A stretch of 64,000 nt of DNA, from assembly GCA_024803745.1 (NCBI GenBank), contig JANJXV010000013.1, forward strand, positions 29,306,001 through 29,370,000, in the 5' to 3' direction. Below are positions 33,031 to 43,490 of the stretch, piece by piece. A program made the translations under genes and the position numbers. Position 1 is the first letter of the stretch. Each line of letters starts with the position of its first letter. A model generated the notes under the pieces. That model did no database searches. It had not been told where the DNA came from and worked only from the letters and a program-made list of their open reading frames with translations. The stretch comes from Megascapheus bottae (taxonomy: Eukaryota; Chordata; Mammalia; Rodentia; Geomyidae).

Positions 33031-36000
33031 CAATGCTTAAAAATATTCATCCTGAAAAGCATCTAAATAGCCCAAGAAAGAACTTGAAACACCTAGAGGA
33101 CCTAGAAATATTTAATTCTAAAACAACTAGAAGGACAGAAATAACAAAAATAAAATCAGAAATATCAGAGATTGGAATAAGATCCACTATACACAAAATT
33201 AATAAATCAAACAGTTGGTTCTTTGGAAGAGTCAACAAAATACACAGACCTCTGGCATAATTAATCAAAAAAAGGACAGGGGAGACTCAAATAAACAAGA
33301 TTAGAGAACCCATGGGAAAAATCACAGCCAATATCCAAAAAATTCAGTCCATTATGAATAAGTACTACCAGGGCCTATATTGAAAGAAACAAGAAAATCT
33401 AGTGGAAATGGATGATTTCTTAAATAAATATACACTACCCACATTGAACAATGAAGAGGTAAACAAATTGAACAAACCAGTCACTTGCAATGAAATTCTG
33501 GAAGCAGTCAGGGAAATGCTAACCATGCTGCAATATGTTTAAAGATGAATTAACACCTATACACTTGAAACTCTTCCGAGAAATAGAAGCAGAAGGAGCA
33601 ATACCAAACATTTTATGAAGCTAATATTACTTTCATCACCAAACCGGGGAAAAACCCAACAAAAAAAGAAAACTACAGACCTATCTCTCTAATGAACACA
33701 GACACAAAATTCCTCAAAAAATATTAGCCAACAGAATCTAGAATCAACTTTAAAAAACTGTACACTACAATCAAGTAGTCTTCATCCCACAGATGCAAGA
33801 CTGGTTTAACATTTGCAAATCAATCAATGTAATACATCACATCAATAGAGATAAGGATAAGAATCACATGATAATTTCTTTGGACGCAGAGAAGGCATTT
33901 GACAAAATACAACATCCATCATTTTGAAAACAATCCTCAATATAATAAAGCCTGTGTATGACAAACCCACAGCTAGTATTATACTTAATGGCAAAAAGCT
34001 AAAGCCATTCCCTCTAAAATCAGGAACGAGAAAAGGATGCCCACTCTCTCCACTCCTCTTTAACATAGTATTAGAATTCCTAGCCAATGCAATAAGGCAA
34101 GAAGCAATCATAAAGGGGAAAGAGGAAGTAAAATTATCCCTCTTTGTAGATGACATGATTCTGTATTTAAAGAATCCTATAGACTCTACTCCCAATCTCC
34201 TTGCGCTGATTCAAAACTTTGGAAGGGTAGCAGGCTATAAAATTAACCCTCAAAAATCAACTGCCTCCCTCTACGCCAACAGTGAGAGGAACGAGGCAAC
34301 AATCAGGAAAGCAACTCCTTTTGCAATAGCCTCAAAGAAAATAAAGTACCTAGGAATTAGCTTAACTAAGAATGTAAAGGACCTTTTTGATGAAAACTTT
34401 AAAACCCTGAAAAAGGAAATTAAAGCAGAACTAAGGAAATGGAAAAACCTCCCATGCTCCTGGATTGGAAGAATCAACATTGTGAAAATGACAATCTTGC
34501 CAAGGGCTATCTACAAAATCAACCCAATACCTATCAATATCCCAATGTCATTCTTTAAAGAAGTAGAAAAGGCAATCCAAAATTTCATACGGAATAATAA
34601 AAGACCCCTTATAGCAAAAACACTTCTTAGCAGAAAGAACAGTGCAGGAGGAATTTCAATACCAAACTTTAGATTCTATTAGCAATAATTATCAAAACAG
34701 CTTGATACTGGCACAAGAACAGACCTGAAGACCAATGAAATAGAACTGAAGACCCAGAAATTAAACCACAGACCTATGGCCACTTAATCTTTGACAAGGG
34801 GGCCAAAAAAATAGAATGGAAGAAAGACAGCCTCTTCAACAAGTTGTGCTGGCAGAATTGGTCAAGCACCTGCAGAAAACTAAAGTTGGATCCTTCTTCG
34901 TCACCCTACACTACAATTAACTCCAAATGGATCAAAGACCTGGAGGTAAAAGCTGACACACTGAAAACTTTACAAGAAGGAGTAGGAGATACACTAGGCC
35001 TCCTTGGCACAGGTCGAAACTTTCTTAACAAAGACCAAGAATCACAACAAATCAGTGAAAGGCTGGATAAGTGGGACTGCATTAAACTGCAGAGCTTTTG
35101 TATGGCAAAGGACATAGCTAGTAAATTAGTTAGGAAGACTACAGAGTGGGAAAAGATTTTCACCAACCATACAACAGACAAAGGCCTCATATCTAAAATA
35201 TATCAACAGCTCAAAAAATTAAATCACTCCAAAACTAATCTCCAAAGTAACAACCATCCCATTAAAAAATGGGCCAAAGACTTAAAGACAGTCTTCTCTG
35301 AAGAAGAAATAAAAATGGCCTATGGACACATGAAGAAATGCTCAACATCTCTGGTCATAAAAGAAATGCAAATCAAAACAACTCTAAGATTCCACCTCAC
35401 TCCAGTTAGAATGGCCAGGATCAGGAAAACTAATAACAACAGATGCTAGAGGGGATGTGGCCAGGAGGGATCACTACTACACTGTTGGTGGGAGTGCAAA
35501 CTCATTCAACCACTATGGAAAGCAGTATGGCAGTGCCTCAAAAGGCTAAACATAGAGCTTCCCTATGACCTAGCAATTCCACTACTTGGCATTTACCCAA
35601 CCATCCAGAAACTAGGGCATACTAAATCCACTAGCACATCAATGTTCATTGCAGCATTATTCACCATAGCGAAGATATGGAACCAATCTAGATGTCCCTA
35701 AGTTGATGAATGGATCCACAAGATGTGGTATTTGTACACAATGGAATTCTATGCTGCTGTCAGAAAAAACGACATCGCCCCATTTGCTAGGAAATGGAAA
35801 GACTTAGAAAAAATCGTATTAAGCGAAGTAAGCCAGACTCAAAGGAACTTAGGCTCAATGGTTTCCCTTGGGCTCTAATAGCAAAGATTTGCAATAGAGC
35901 AAAAACTTGATACGTAAGGCCATATAGTATGAAGCTAATTGAAGGGACCTCTAGGATATTGAAACAAAAGTCATATAATGAATGATTGCTGTCCTTAAGG

Positions 36001-36270
36001 TGCTATGTTATCTCTTCTCTCTTTTGCTGTTCTTTTGTTATCTCATATTGTCACAATATCTCATTTTGTTATCTGATATATTGGATATATTTGTATTTGA
36101 TTATTTGAAATTGGATAGGGAAGGGGGGAAAACAAGATGAGGGGTGGGGGGGGAGGGTAATGGGGACCAAGACATGTGGAAGGGTATCATTGTATGTGAA
36201 TTAATGCACCTTCTATCTGGCAAATATCATGTAACCCTTTTATTAAATACAATAAAAATATTAAAAAAAT
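33031..36270 (+). mobile_element. Long 5'-truncated L1 (from the ORF2 endonuclease-RT linker to the 3' end)
   Basis: The longest L1 here (about 3.2 kb). It starts in the ORF2 linker (ARRTEITKIKSEI-like), runs through the RT domain, C-terminal region and 3' UTR (G-rich block 36,122-36,165) and ends near ACAATAAAAATATT. TAAAAATATT occurs at 33,038-33,047 and at 36,253-36,262, but it is too AT-rich to count as a firm TSD. Segment 33,031-33,922 may instead belong to the older L1 whose other part starts at 36,487 (see findings). Confidence 0.93.
33055..35868 (+). pseudogene. L1 ORF2 relic with RT domain
   Basis: Open pieces include KSNSWFFGRVNKI (about 33,205-33,240), [13 protein letters not shown] motif A (SLDAEKAFD, about 33,877-33,903), motif B ([14 protein letters not shown], about 34,026-34,065) and the catalytic block FVDD at 34,143-34,154, where L1 usually has FADD. 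A 252-codon frame (33,924-34,682) spans RT to NFRFY and ends at a TAG. A second frame (34,844-35,449) ends at the shared TAG in the Cys-rich tail. Further frameshifts and stops lie in 33,260-33,740, and about 23 bp near 35,868 that normally hold the ORF2 stop are deleted. Not functional. Confidence 0.94.
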
Positions 36271-36274
36271 AGGA

Positions 36275-36484
36275 TGGGCTGGGAGTTTGGCATAGCGGTA
36301 GAGTGCTTGCCTAGCATGCACGAAGACCCAGGTTCAATTGCTCAGTCCTACATACATAGTAAATAGCCAGAAGTGGTGCTGTGGCTCAAGTGGTAGAGCT
36401 CTGGCCTTCAGAAAGACCATGGACAGTAGTCAGGCTCTGAGCTCAAGGCCAGGACTGGCAAACAAAACAAAACAAAACAAAACA
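36275..36484 (+). mobile_element. SINE A copy between two L1 segments
   Basis: GGGCTGGGAGTTTGGCATAG, then GCATGCACGAAGACCCAGG, GTGGCTCAAGTGGTAGAGC and GAGCTCAAGGCC, and an (AAAAC)n tail at 36,461-36,484. AAAATAGGA (36,266-36,274) and AAAACAGGA (36,478-36,486) match at 8 of 9 bases, a possible TSD. It sits exactly between the A-tail of the upstream L1 and the start of an older L1 segment. Confidence 0.95.
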
Positions 36485-36486
36485 GG

Positions 36487-38117
36487 AATAAGAGGGACAT
36501 TCCTTAAAATAATTAAAGCCATATATGTCAAACATACAGCCTGTATTATACTAAATGGTGAAAGACTGGAACCATTTACCTTAAAATCAAGAACTATACA
36601 GGGATGCCCACTCTCTCCACTTCTCTTCAATATCTTGCTGTAACCCTTAGCCAGAGCAATAAGGCAAGAAAAGGATATCAGAGGGATACACATAGGGAAA
36701 GAAGAATTTATACTATCACTATTCGCAGGAGACCTGACTCTTTACTTGAGTGACTCAACAAGCTCCACCCCCAAACTCCTAGAATTAATAAACTACTTTA
36801 GCAAAGTGGCATGATACAAAATTAACCTTCAGAAGTCAGTAGCCTTCTTGTACACCAACAATACACAAACAGAAGGCCAAATCAAGAAAATGATCCCATT
36901 CACAATAGCCCCCAAAAGAATAAAATACTTAGGAATATAGTTAACCAAAGATGTAAAGGAATTATTCAATGAAAACTATAAAAGCCTAAGGAAAGAAATT
37001 AAAGAGGACACTAGGAAATGGAAAGACATCCCATGCTCATGGCTAGGGAGAACCAACATAGTGAAAATGGCTAGACTGCCAAAATTGATATACAAATTCA
37101 ATGCAATCCCCATCAAAATCCCAAAGACATTCTTTACTGAAATAGAAGATAATCATATCTTCTATTTCAGTAAAGATTCATATGGAACAAGAAAAGACCT
37201 AGAATAGCCCAAACAATTCTAGGCAAAAAGAGCAATGATGGTGGTATTACAATACCAGACTTCAAACTCTCCTATAGAGCCATAATAACAAAAACCGCTT
37301 GGTATTGGCACAAAAATAGACCAGAAGATCAATGGAACAGAATAGAAGATACAGAAATAGAACCACATACCTATAGTCAACCTGTATTTGACAAAGGAGC
37401 CAAAAACATACAATGGGACAAACAGTCTATTCAATTATTGGTGCTGGCAAAACTGGCCAGCTACATGCAGAAAAATAAAAATTGACTCTAGCCTTTCACC
37501 ATGCACAAGCATTAACTCAAAGTGGATCAAAGACCTCAACATCAGACCGGAAACAATGAAACTGCTACATGATAAAGTAGGAGAGACACTGGAACTCATA
37601 GGCACAGGCAAAAGATGCCTGAACAGAATCCCAGGGTCACAACAGATTGGAGAGAGACTTGATAAATGGGACTAACCTAAAAATAAAAAAGTTTTTGCAC
37701 AGATAAAAGCATAGCCACAAAAGCAGAGAGACAGCCAACCAACTGGGAAAAGATATTTACATCTGACAAATGCTTAATATCCTATCTACAGTGAACTCAA
37801 GAAACTAATTACCCTCAAACTCTACAAACCATTCACTAAATGGGCAAGGGAACTAAAGGGAGAGGTATCAGAAGAAGAGATTAAAGTGGCAGAAAGGTAT
37901 ATGAGAAAACGTTCATCATCCATGGTCATAAAAGAAATGCAAATAAAAGCACCCCTAACATACCACTTTACTCCAACAAGAGTGGCCAAGATTTTGAACT
38001 TACACAATGACAGATGCTGGCGGGGTTGTGGAGAAAAAGGAACCCTATTGTACTGCTGGTGGGATTGTAAACTAGTTCAGCCACTCTGGAAAGCAGTGTG
38101 GAGGTTTCTTAAAGAAA
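36487..38117 (+). mobile_element. Older L1, first segment (RT to C-terminal ORF2)
   Basis: Begins inside the RT domain ([15 protein letters not shown]) and runs to WKAVWRFLKE, where a younger L1 interrupts it. It is clearly diverged from the 33-36 kb copy and keeps the usual Trp at 38,018-38,020. Confidence 0.92.
37131..37176. repeat. Perfect inverted repeat, 20-bp arms, inside the L1 relic
   Basis: TCTTTACTGAAATAGAAGAT at 37,131-37,150 is followed after 6 nt (AATCAT) by its exact reverse complement at 37,157-37,176. The left arm is normal L1 (FFTEIE); the right arm replaces L1 sequence. The 33-36 kb copy has no such palindrome at the matching place. Confidence 0.95.
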
Positions 38118-38887
38118 AGCAGTATGGCAGTTCCTCAAAAGACTAAACATAGAGCTCCCCTATGACCCAGCAATTCCAATATTGGCATTTACCCAATCAT
38201 TCAGAAACAAGGACATACTAAATCCACCAGCACAACAATGTTCATTACAGCACTGTTCACCATAGCAAAGATATGGAACCAGCACAGATGTCCCTCAGTT
38301 GATGAGTGGATCAACAAGTTGTGGTATTTGTACACAATGGAATTCTATGCTGCTGTCAGAAAGAATGACATTGCCCCATTTGTTAGGAAATGGAAAGACT
38401 TAGAACAGATCATATTAAGTGAAGTGAGCCAGACTCAAAGGAACTTAGGCTCAATGGTTTCCCTCATTTGTCATAATCAGTAGAGACCTTGGGCTATCCT
38501 AGCAGAGATTTGCAATAGAACAAAACCTTGATACAAAAGGCCATATGGTATGATGCTAATTGAAAGGACCTCTAGGATATAGCCATATAATGAATGATTG
38601 TTGTTCTTAAGGTACTATGTTATCTCTCATCTGTTTTGCTGTCCCTTGGTTATCTCATATTGTTACAGTATCTCACTTTGTTACCTGATATATCGGATAT
38701 ATTTGTATTTGGTTATTTGAAATTGGATAGGGAACGGGGTAAAACAAGATGAGGGGTGAGGGTGAGGGGAGGGTAATGGGGACCAAGACATGTGAAAGGG
38801 TATCAATGTATGGGAATTAATGCACCATCTATCTCACAAATATCATGTAACCCTTCTATTAATTACAATAAAAAATATATGGAAAAA
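38118..38887 (+). mobile_element. Younger 5'-truncated L1 nested in the older L1
   Basis: From AGCAGTATGGCAGTTCCTC (ORF2 near its end) through SLICHNQ and the 3' UTR to CCCTTCTATTAATTACAATA and an A-tail. Upstream the older L1 stops at TTTCTTAAAGAA; downstream it resumes at AAAGAACTGAAAATTGACC. The repeated AAAGAA is the likely short TSD. The 3' UTR has the CTCTAGGATATAG variant shared with the 45.6 and 57.6 kb copies. Confidence 0.95.
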
Positions 38888-39450
38888 AAAGAACTGAAAA
38901 TTGACCTTCCCTATGATCCCACCATACCACTTCTGGGCATCTACCCTGAACATCATAACCCAAGATATGATAAGGACACCTGCTCAGCTATGTTTAGCTC
39001 TGCCCTGTTCACAATAGCCAGGCGATGGAAACAATCCAGGTGCCCTAGTGCAGATTAATGGATACAGAAAATGTGGTATACGTATACAATGGAATTCTAC
39101 ATATCCAACAGAGAAGATAAAATAATGGCATTTGCAGAGAAGTGGATGAATCTAGAGTGAATCATGTTGTGTGAGACAAGTCTAGTCCAAAGGAACAAAA
39201 GGCGCATGGTATCCTTAATATGTGGCTATTAGATCCAAACAATACAAGGGCGAGGACTCAATATTTGCATACCCAATGCTATGGACATGGTATTGACAAT
39301 ATAAACATAACTATATAGACATAAAAACCTATGACTCTAGACATAATGTTTTTTACATAGATTAATATGTATTTATGATATACAAACCCTTAGCCTAATT
39401 TTGATTAAGTTCTAAAATCAAGGTGCCAGTGATTTTACATAGAGATTCCC
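38888..39450 (+). mobile_element. Older L1, second segment (ORF2 end and 3' UTR)
   Basis: Continues exactly where the first segment stopped (LKIDLPYDPTIPLLGIYPEHH), runs to the ORF2 end near 39,221 and into a 3' UTR unlike that of the younger copies (no long G-rich block). The 3' boundary is uncertain, between about 39,400 and 39,530. Confidence 0.88.
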
Positions 39451-39537
39451 TTCTTGAACACTTGTTTGTTAAACATATCATTTGAAATATGATGTAAAAA
39501 TCTATGTTAATAAATTCTTTAAAAAAATATTTATCCT

Positions 39538-39701
39538 GGTCCAGGAACATGGCCTAGTGGTAGAGTGGTTTCCTACCATTTACAAAGCTCTGAGTTTGAT
39601 TCCTCAGGTCTTCATACACAGAAAATGCCAGAAGTGGTACTATGGCTCAAGTGGTAGTACCTTAATCTTGAGAAAGCCCAAGGATGGTGCCCAGGCCCTA
39701 T
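39538..39701 (+). mobile_element. SINE A copy with TSD
   Basis: GGTCCAGGAACATGGCCTAG, GAGTTTGATTCCTCAGG and TATGGCTCAAGTGGTAG, ending CCCAGGCCC; the last bases and the tail are replaced by a TCTATA array. TTTATCCT at 39,530-39,537 recurs at 39,769-39,776, past the array, so the array lies within the insertion. Confidence 0.92.
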
Positions 39702-39768
39702 CTATATCTATATATCTTTATCTATATATTTATATACACACATATATACATATATATGCATATATATG
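39702..39768. repeat. TA/TCTA-rich microsatellite in a SINE tail
   Basis: TCTATA, TTTATA and CATATA units lie between the SINE body and the right TSD copy, so it grew from the SINE tail. Confidence 0.85.
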
Positions 39769-39776
39769 TTTATCCT

Positions 39777-41189
39777 TTTTGACTGTAACTTTTACCTATC
39801 AAAAGTTTCTTACACTATACCTTTAACTTCTTATGTATCTGGATATGGTGAAATTGTGTGTTTGTTTTGTGTTATATCCATAGGGAGGATTAGTAGGAAT
39901 TACTAGCTATTAACATCTTAACGTCCAGATAGAGACTGAGGAATACAGCCTGACTAGATAAATTCACTAAGAACACATCTTTTGGTAGCATGATACTTTT
40001 ATTTGTCCTTTTTCATTAACAAATTTATTGTAGAATGATAATTTCTTGTGAATTTATATCAGGAATTAATTTTTTATTAAACTTGTTCATTCTATAACAC
40101 ACCCTCTGTGTTTCCTCCTTTTTCAGCCTTTTAGTAGGTTTCATTATATTCTTTTCCATTTTTATTGCTGGAATGTATCTTTTCATTCCAGGATTGATGC
40201 AACTGCTTTGCCAATATGTAATAGTCCTGTGACTTTTATTCTTATTGCTTTTAACTGCAAACATTCAGCTACTCTTTATGTGAAGAAAATCAGGGTTTAA
40301 ATAGCTGTAGAGATGATATTAATTGTCACAGTAAATTTGAGACACAATTTTGATTTTCTGGTTTCCCTGGAAGGAAGGTATATATTACATAACCTCTCAA
40401 ATGTGAACAGTGTGTCTTAGCTCTCAAATAAGAGCTTGCAGTGACTGCCTTAAATGTAATGATCTGCCACTTTATAAAACAATTTCATTTTGACAACATC
40501 ATGAAAGCAAAGGTTACAAGAGGATCATAAAGATTTTCAGATTCAGTTTTTGCCTACAGCTTTCACCATATAAAAATGTCTCGCTTCAGTGGTTGTAAAA
40601 TGATAGCTGAGCTACCTTTAGAAACAATCCTTCACTATCCCTAAAAGCTTTCTTTCAGTGAGGGCAAATCTGGCTAAAATCTCATTTTTTCTATATGTTA
40701 TTTGTTAGAACAACCAGATTCTCAAACAAGTTCCATTCATTTCATTGAATTCAATATTTGTTTTAGTCTTGTGATGCCCTCAATTAAGTATAATTTCCCA
40801 ATGACACTGTGCTTCATATCAAAGCCCATAGTAGTATTTAATGATCACAAATAATCATACCTCTTATGTCGGCAATTTTATTTCAGAGGTAGAGTGATGG
40901 ATAACATTTCTCTTTATTGACAGGAATGGACTATACTACCAGACTCTCAGTGACCACTATCTACTTAATATCTTAAATCTCAGTCTTTATGTATATAAAT
41001 ATGTGTAGGTGTATGAATATATACATTTATATATATGTTTATATGTATGTGTGTGTGCAGCAAAACAAAGGGGACTTGATTTTCTTCTATTAACAGTGTC
41101 TGTAAATATTTAGAATTATTTTGTGTATGCATTATTTGTGATAGAAAGACCTAGATAAAGGGGTGGAGTAAAAGAGAAAGAGCAACAAC
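39777..41189. other. No gene seen; 1.4 kb without a recognised repeat family
   Basis: Unique-looking AT-rich DNA. TA/TG-rich simple sequence lies at about 40,989-41,058. A 79-codon reverse frame at 40,025 has no recognised domain. Confidence 0.5.
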
Positions 41190-41300
41190 TAATTAACTGA
41201 AGTCTGTCTCTAGCTCTGCTACTTATCGTGGATGTTTGTAAAAGCTGGGGCACTGAAGTCTTCATTTTACTTTAAGAAACTAGATTTCTTCACCAGTGGT
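41190..41300 (-). mobile_element. MIR relic (tentative)
   Basis: TCTAGCTCTGCTACTTATCG and GGCACTGAAGTCTTCATTTTAC follow the reverse MIR order (CTGGCTCTGCCACTTAC ... GTGCCTCAGTTTCCTCAT). Diverged, so the boundaries are approximate. Confidence 0.55.
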
Positions 41301-42560
41301 TTACAGTTTATGAGGGGTAAAGTTTTGGGCTTTTCAGAAAGAGCACAATATATACAATAGAGAAATGAGGTCAAGATTCTTGAGAATCAGCTGTTATTTC
41401 AATGTCTACAGGGGAGTAGAAAACGTGATGTGCAATAAATAAAGAAATGCCATTTTCTGGAGAACAAGACTTGCTGTAGAGCAAGTCTTGGCCTTGAAAT
41501 AACTGGTATTTAAAGTTGTAGCCAGATATTAACATAGTAACCAAAAAATATTTTTCTAGCCTTTTGCTTACTGTATTTTTGCAACTTGTTTGGCACTGTA
41601 ATATGTAAAATTATACTGTTTGTTCTAGTTGATTCTTCATTTAAATTTTTACACATTGCATGCAGATCTAATACTAATTCAATAATTCTACACTGTACTA
41701 TGTGAAAAAATATATTAAAACTGACCTTTTACTGGCAAAACTAGAAATAGGAAAAGAAATAAAATTCTAGCTTAGAAGATTTTCATATAAAATAAGTTAT
41801 CACTCAGTCTCATTTTAGAGCAAACAGACAAAATAAAATTGCCAACATTGTTGCTTTGGGGCAAGGACTTGGTTTGAAGAATCAACATCTTTGACTATGA
41901 CATCAAAGAGATTAGAGATGACTATACATTGTAAAGATATTTGGGAATCATAAACTCCCAGGGAATTTTAGAAAACAAACTCAACCTGGCAGTGCTAGAG
42001 TCTATAACAACATAGGTTATATATTATGGAATTCAACATACATTAAATTGTTATTAGGCACCTTTGTAGAGGATATGAAATTATTAATGATTGAAGTATA
42101 ATCTTTTCCAGAATTAGATTGTATTGCTATTATAAATATATATATATTTGATGGCACAATATATAATTATTTTAATTGCCAAGTATATTTTTTAAAGATT
42201 TTATTTAAAAACTTCTTAACTATCTCTCACGCGGTTATTATTTCTAAGGTAGTATCTATCTCTGTGTTATTTTCCCTTTCTCTGACTGGATGCACTGAAG
42301 GCATGTTGGAAATCACAAAGGTAGGAGCTGCTCCATGCCATGTTTTCAGGTGTTTCTGTCTCAGCTGATGGCAAGTTCTTCCTAGGCATAAAAAGTTAAA
42401 AATGTGTTTACTGCCTCTGCAGTTCTCTGAGCAGCATCCTTTCCTTAATGTCATCTTACACACAAGATGTGCAGATTCAATGAACCATGAGAAGGTGAAG
42501 CCTGGTAAAACTAGAACTATTTTTTCAAACTATTAAAAATTCAATTAATTGACTAACTTG
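41301..42560. other. No gene seen
   Basis: Unique-looking interval with a perfect hairpin at 41,465-41,490 and a short TA run near 42,137. A 78-codon reverse frame at 42,227-42,463 is cysteine-containing but matches nothing I know. Confidence 0.5.
41465..41490. repeat. Perfect inverted repeat, 11-bp arms
   Basis: CAAGACTTGCT, loop GTAG, then AGCAAGTCTTG. There is no T-run after it, so it is not a recognisable terminator or RNA gene. Confidence 0.92.
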
Positions 42561-42625
42561 CTTTTTTCAGTCCTGGGGATCATACTCATGGCTTTGTGCA
42601 TGCCAGCTATACACTATCTCAGGTA
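42561..42625 (-). mobile_element. Old ID-like SINE relic
   Basis: TTTTTTCAGTCCTGGGGATC-ATACTCATGGC, then TTGTGCATGCCAGCTATACAC, is the reverse of an ID/tRNA-like head (GGTTCGATCCCCAGGAC at its 3' side). Short and diverged. Confidence 0.65.
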
Positions 42626-43251
42626 TTTCTTTCAAATATTTTAACAAACATGTAAATGTGTTATTTATACATCATTTGGAGTCTAGAGAGCGAATCTTTG
42701 CCAGAAACCAAATTATCAGATGCCTTAGACTTTCAGTGGGCTTAGATTCAATTAATGTGAACAATGAATATCTGCCCAGTGCCTGTATCACCCATTGATG
42801 GTTATTTCTTATAGGAGTACGGAAAGATTAGAATTATTTCGCTTATGAGGAAATATCCACAGTCTTATCCATTTCAGCTTTTGAATAAAATAATTAGGAA
42901 TGTACCTCACATGAAAAGCAAATGCATTTTGTAAACAGCTTAAGAATTTCTTTTCTACTGAAACCTTCATGTCTTCTTGAAACATGTTTTGGTCTTACCC
43001 TACTATTTTCATAAGTTATTAGTATTTTACATGTATCATCAAGTGCATTGAAAATTTAAATAAAATTCTTGACTTTTCTTGTCCAAGAAATCCATGACTA
43101 TGTCAGTATTGGGGCTTAGGGAAAAAATGGAGGAAATAATATTCAAAGTAGCTCTGATTTCAGTCACTTTTTCTGTAACTTATGATTCCCAAATGGCTTT
43201 CCAGTTCTAAAGTAGTTTTCAATTCCAATTAAAAACAGATTTTCTTTAATT
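42626..43251. other. No gene seen
   Basis: Unique-looking AT-rich interval. Confidence 0.5.
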
Positions 43252-43490
43252 ATTTTTTTCTTTGTTGGTCCTGGAGCTTGTACTCAGCTTGGGCTTTATT
43301 CTTAAGTGTGTTTTGCTCAAGGCTAGTGCTCTACCACATGAGCCTTAGAACAACTTCTGGCTTTTTCTGAGTAGTTTATTGGAGATAAGAGTCTCATGGA
43401 CTTTCCTGCCAGGGCTGGCTTCGAGCTACAATCATCAGATCTCAGCCTCCAGCTTAGCTAGGATTACAGGTGTGAGTCATAGCTGCCTAT
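43252..43490 (-). mobile_element. SINE B copy
   Basis: Reverse order: T-rich tail, GTTGGTCCTGGAGCTTGTAC, CTCTACCACATGAGCC, GGAGATAAGAGTCTCATGG, then AGCTTAGCTAGGATTACAGG. About 10% or more diverged; no TSD seen. Confidence 0.94.

Larger units (their letters stand above)
36492..39221 (+). pseudogene. Older L1 ORF2 relic, interrupted
   Basis: Order: RT motif B ([13 protein letters not shown], about 36,600-36,640), the catalytic block reading FAGD at 36,722-36,733 in place of FADD, then [23 protein letters not shown], the [16 protein letters not shown] frame (37,388-37,675), [19 protein letters not shown] and RCWRGCGEKGTLLYCWWDCK. After the inserted L1 it resumes at 38,889 with LKIDLPYDPTIPLLGIYPEHH. 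Many stops and frameshifts, an active-site substitution and an inverted duplication at 37,131-37,176 make it dead. Confidence 0.92.

Noticed and set aside
33924..34682. An intact reverse-transcriptase gene, such as a retron or viral RT
   Set aside because: It is an internal piece of L1 ORF2, truncated by a TAG and flanked by broken L1 sequence.
33031..36270. A potentially active L1
   Set aside because: No 5' UTR, ORF1 or endonuclease domain, plus several stops and frameshifts in ORF2.
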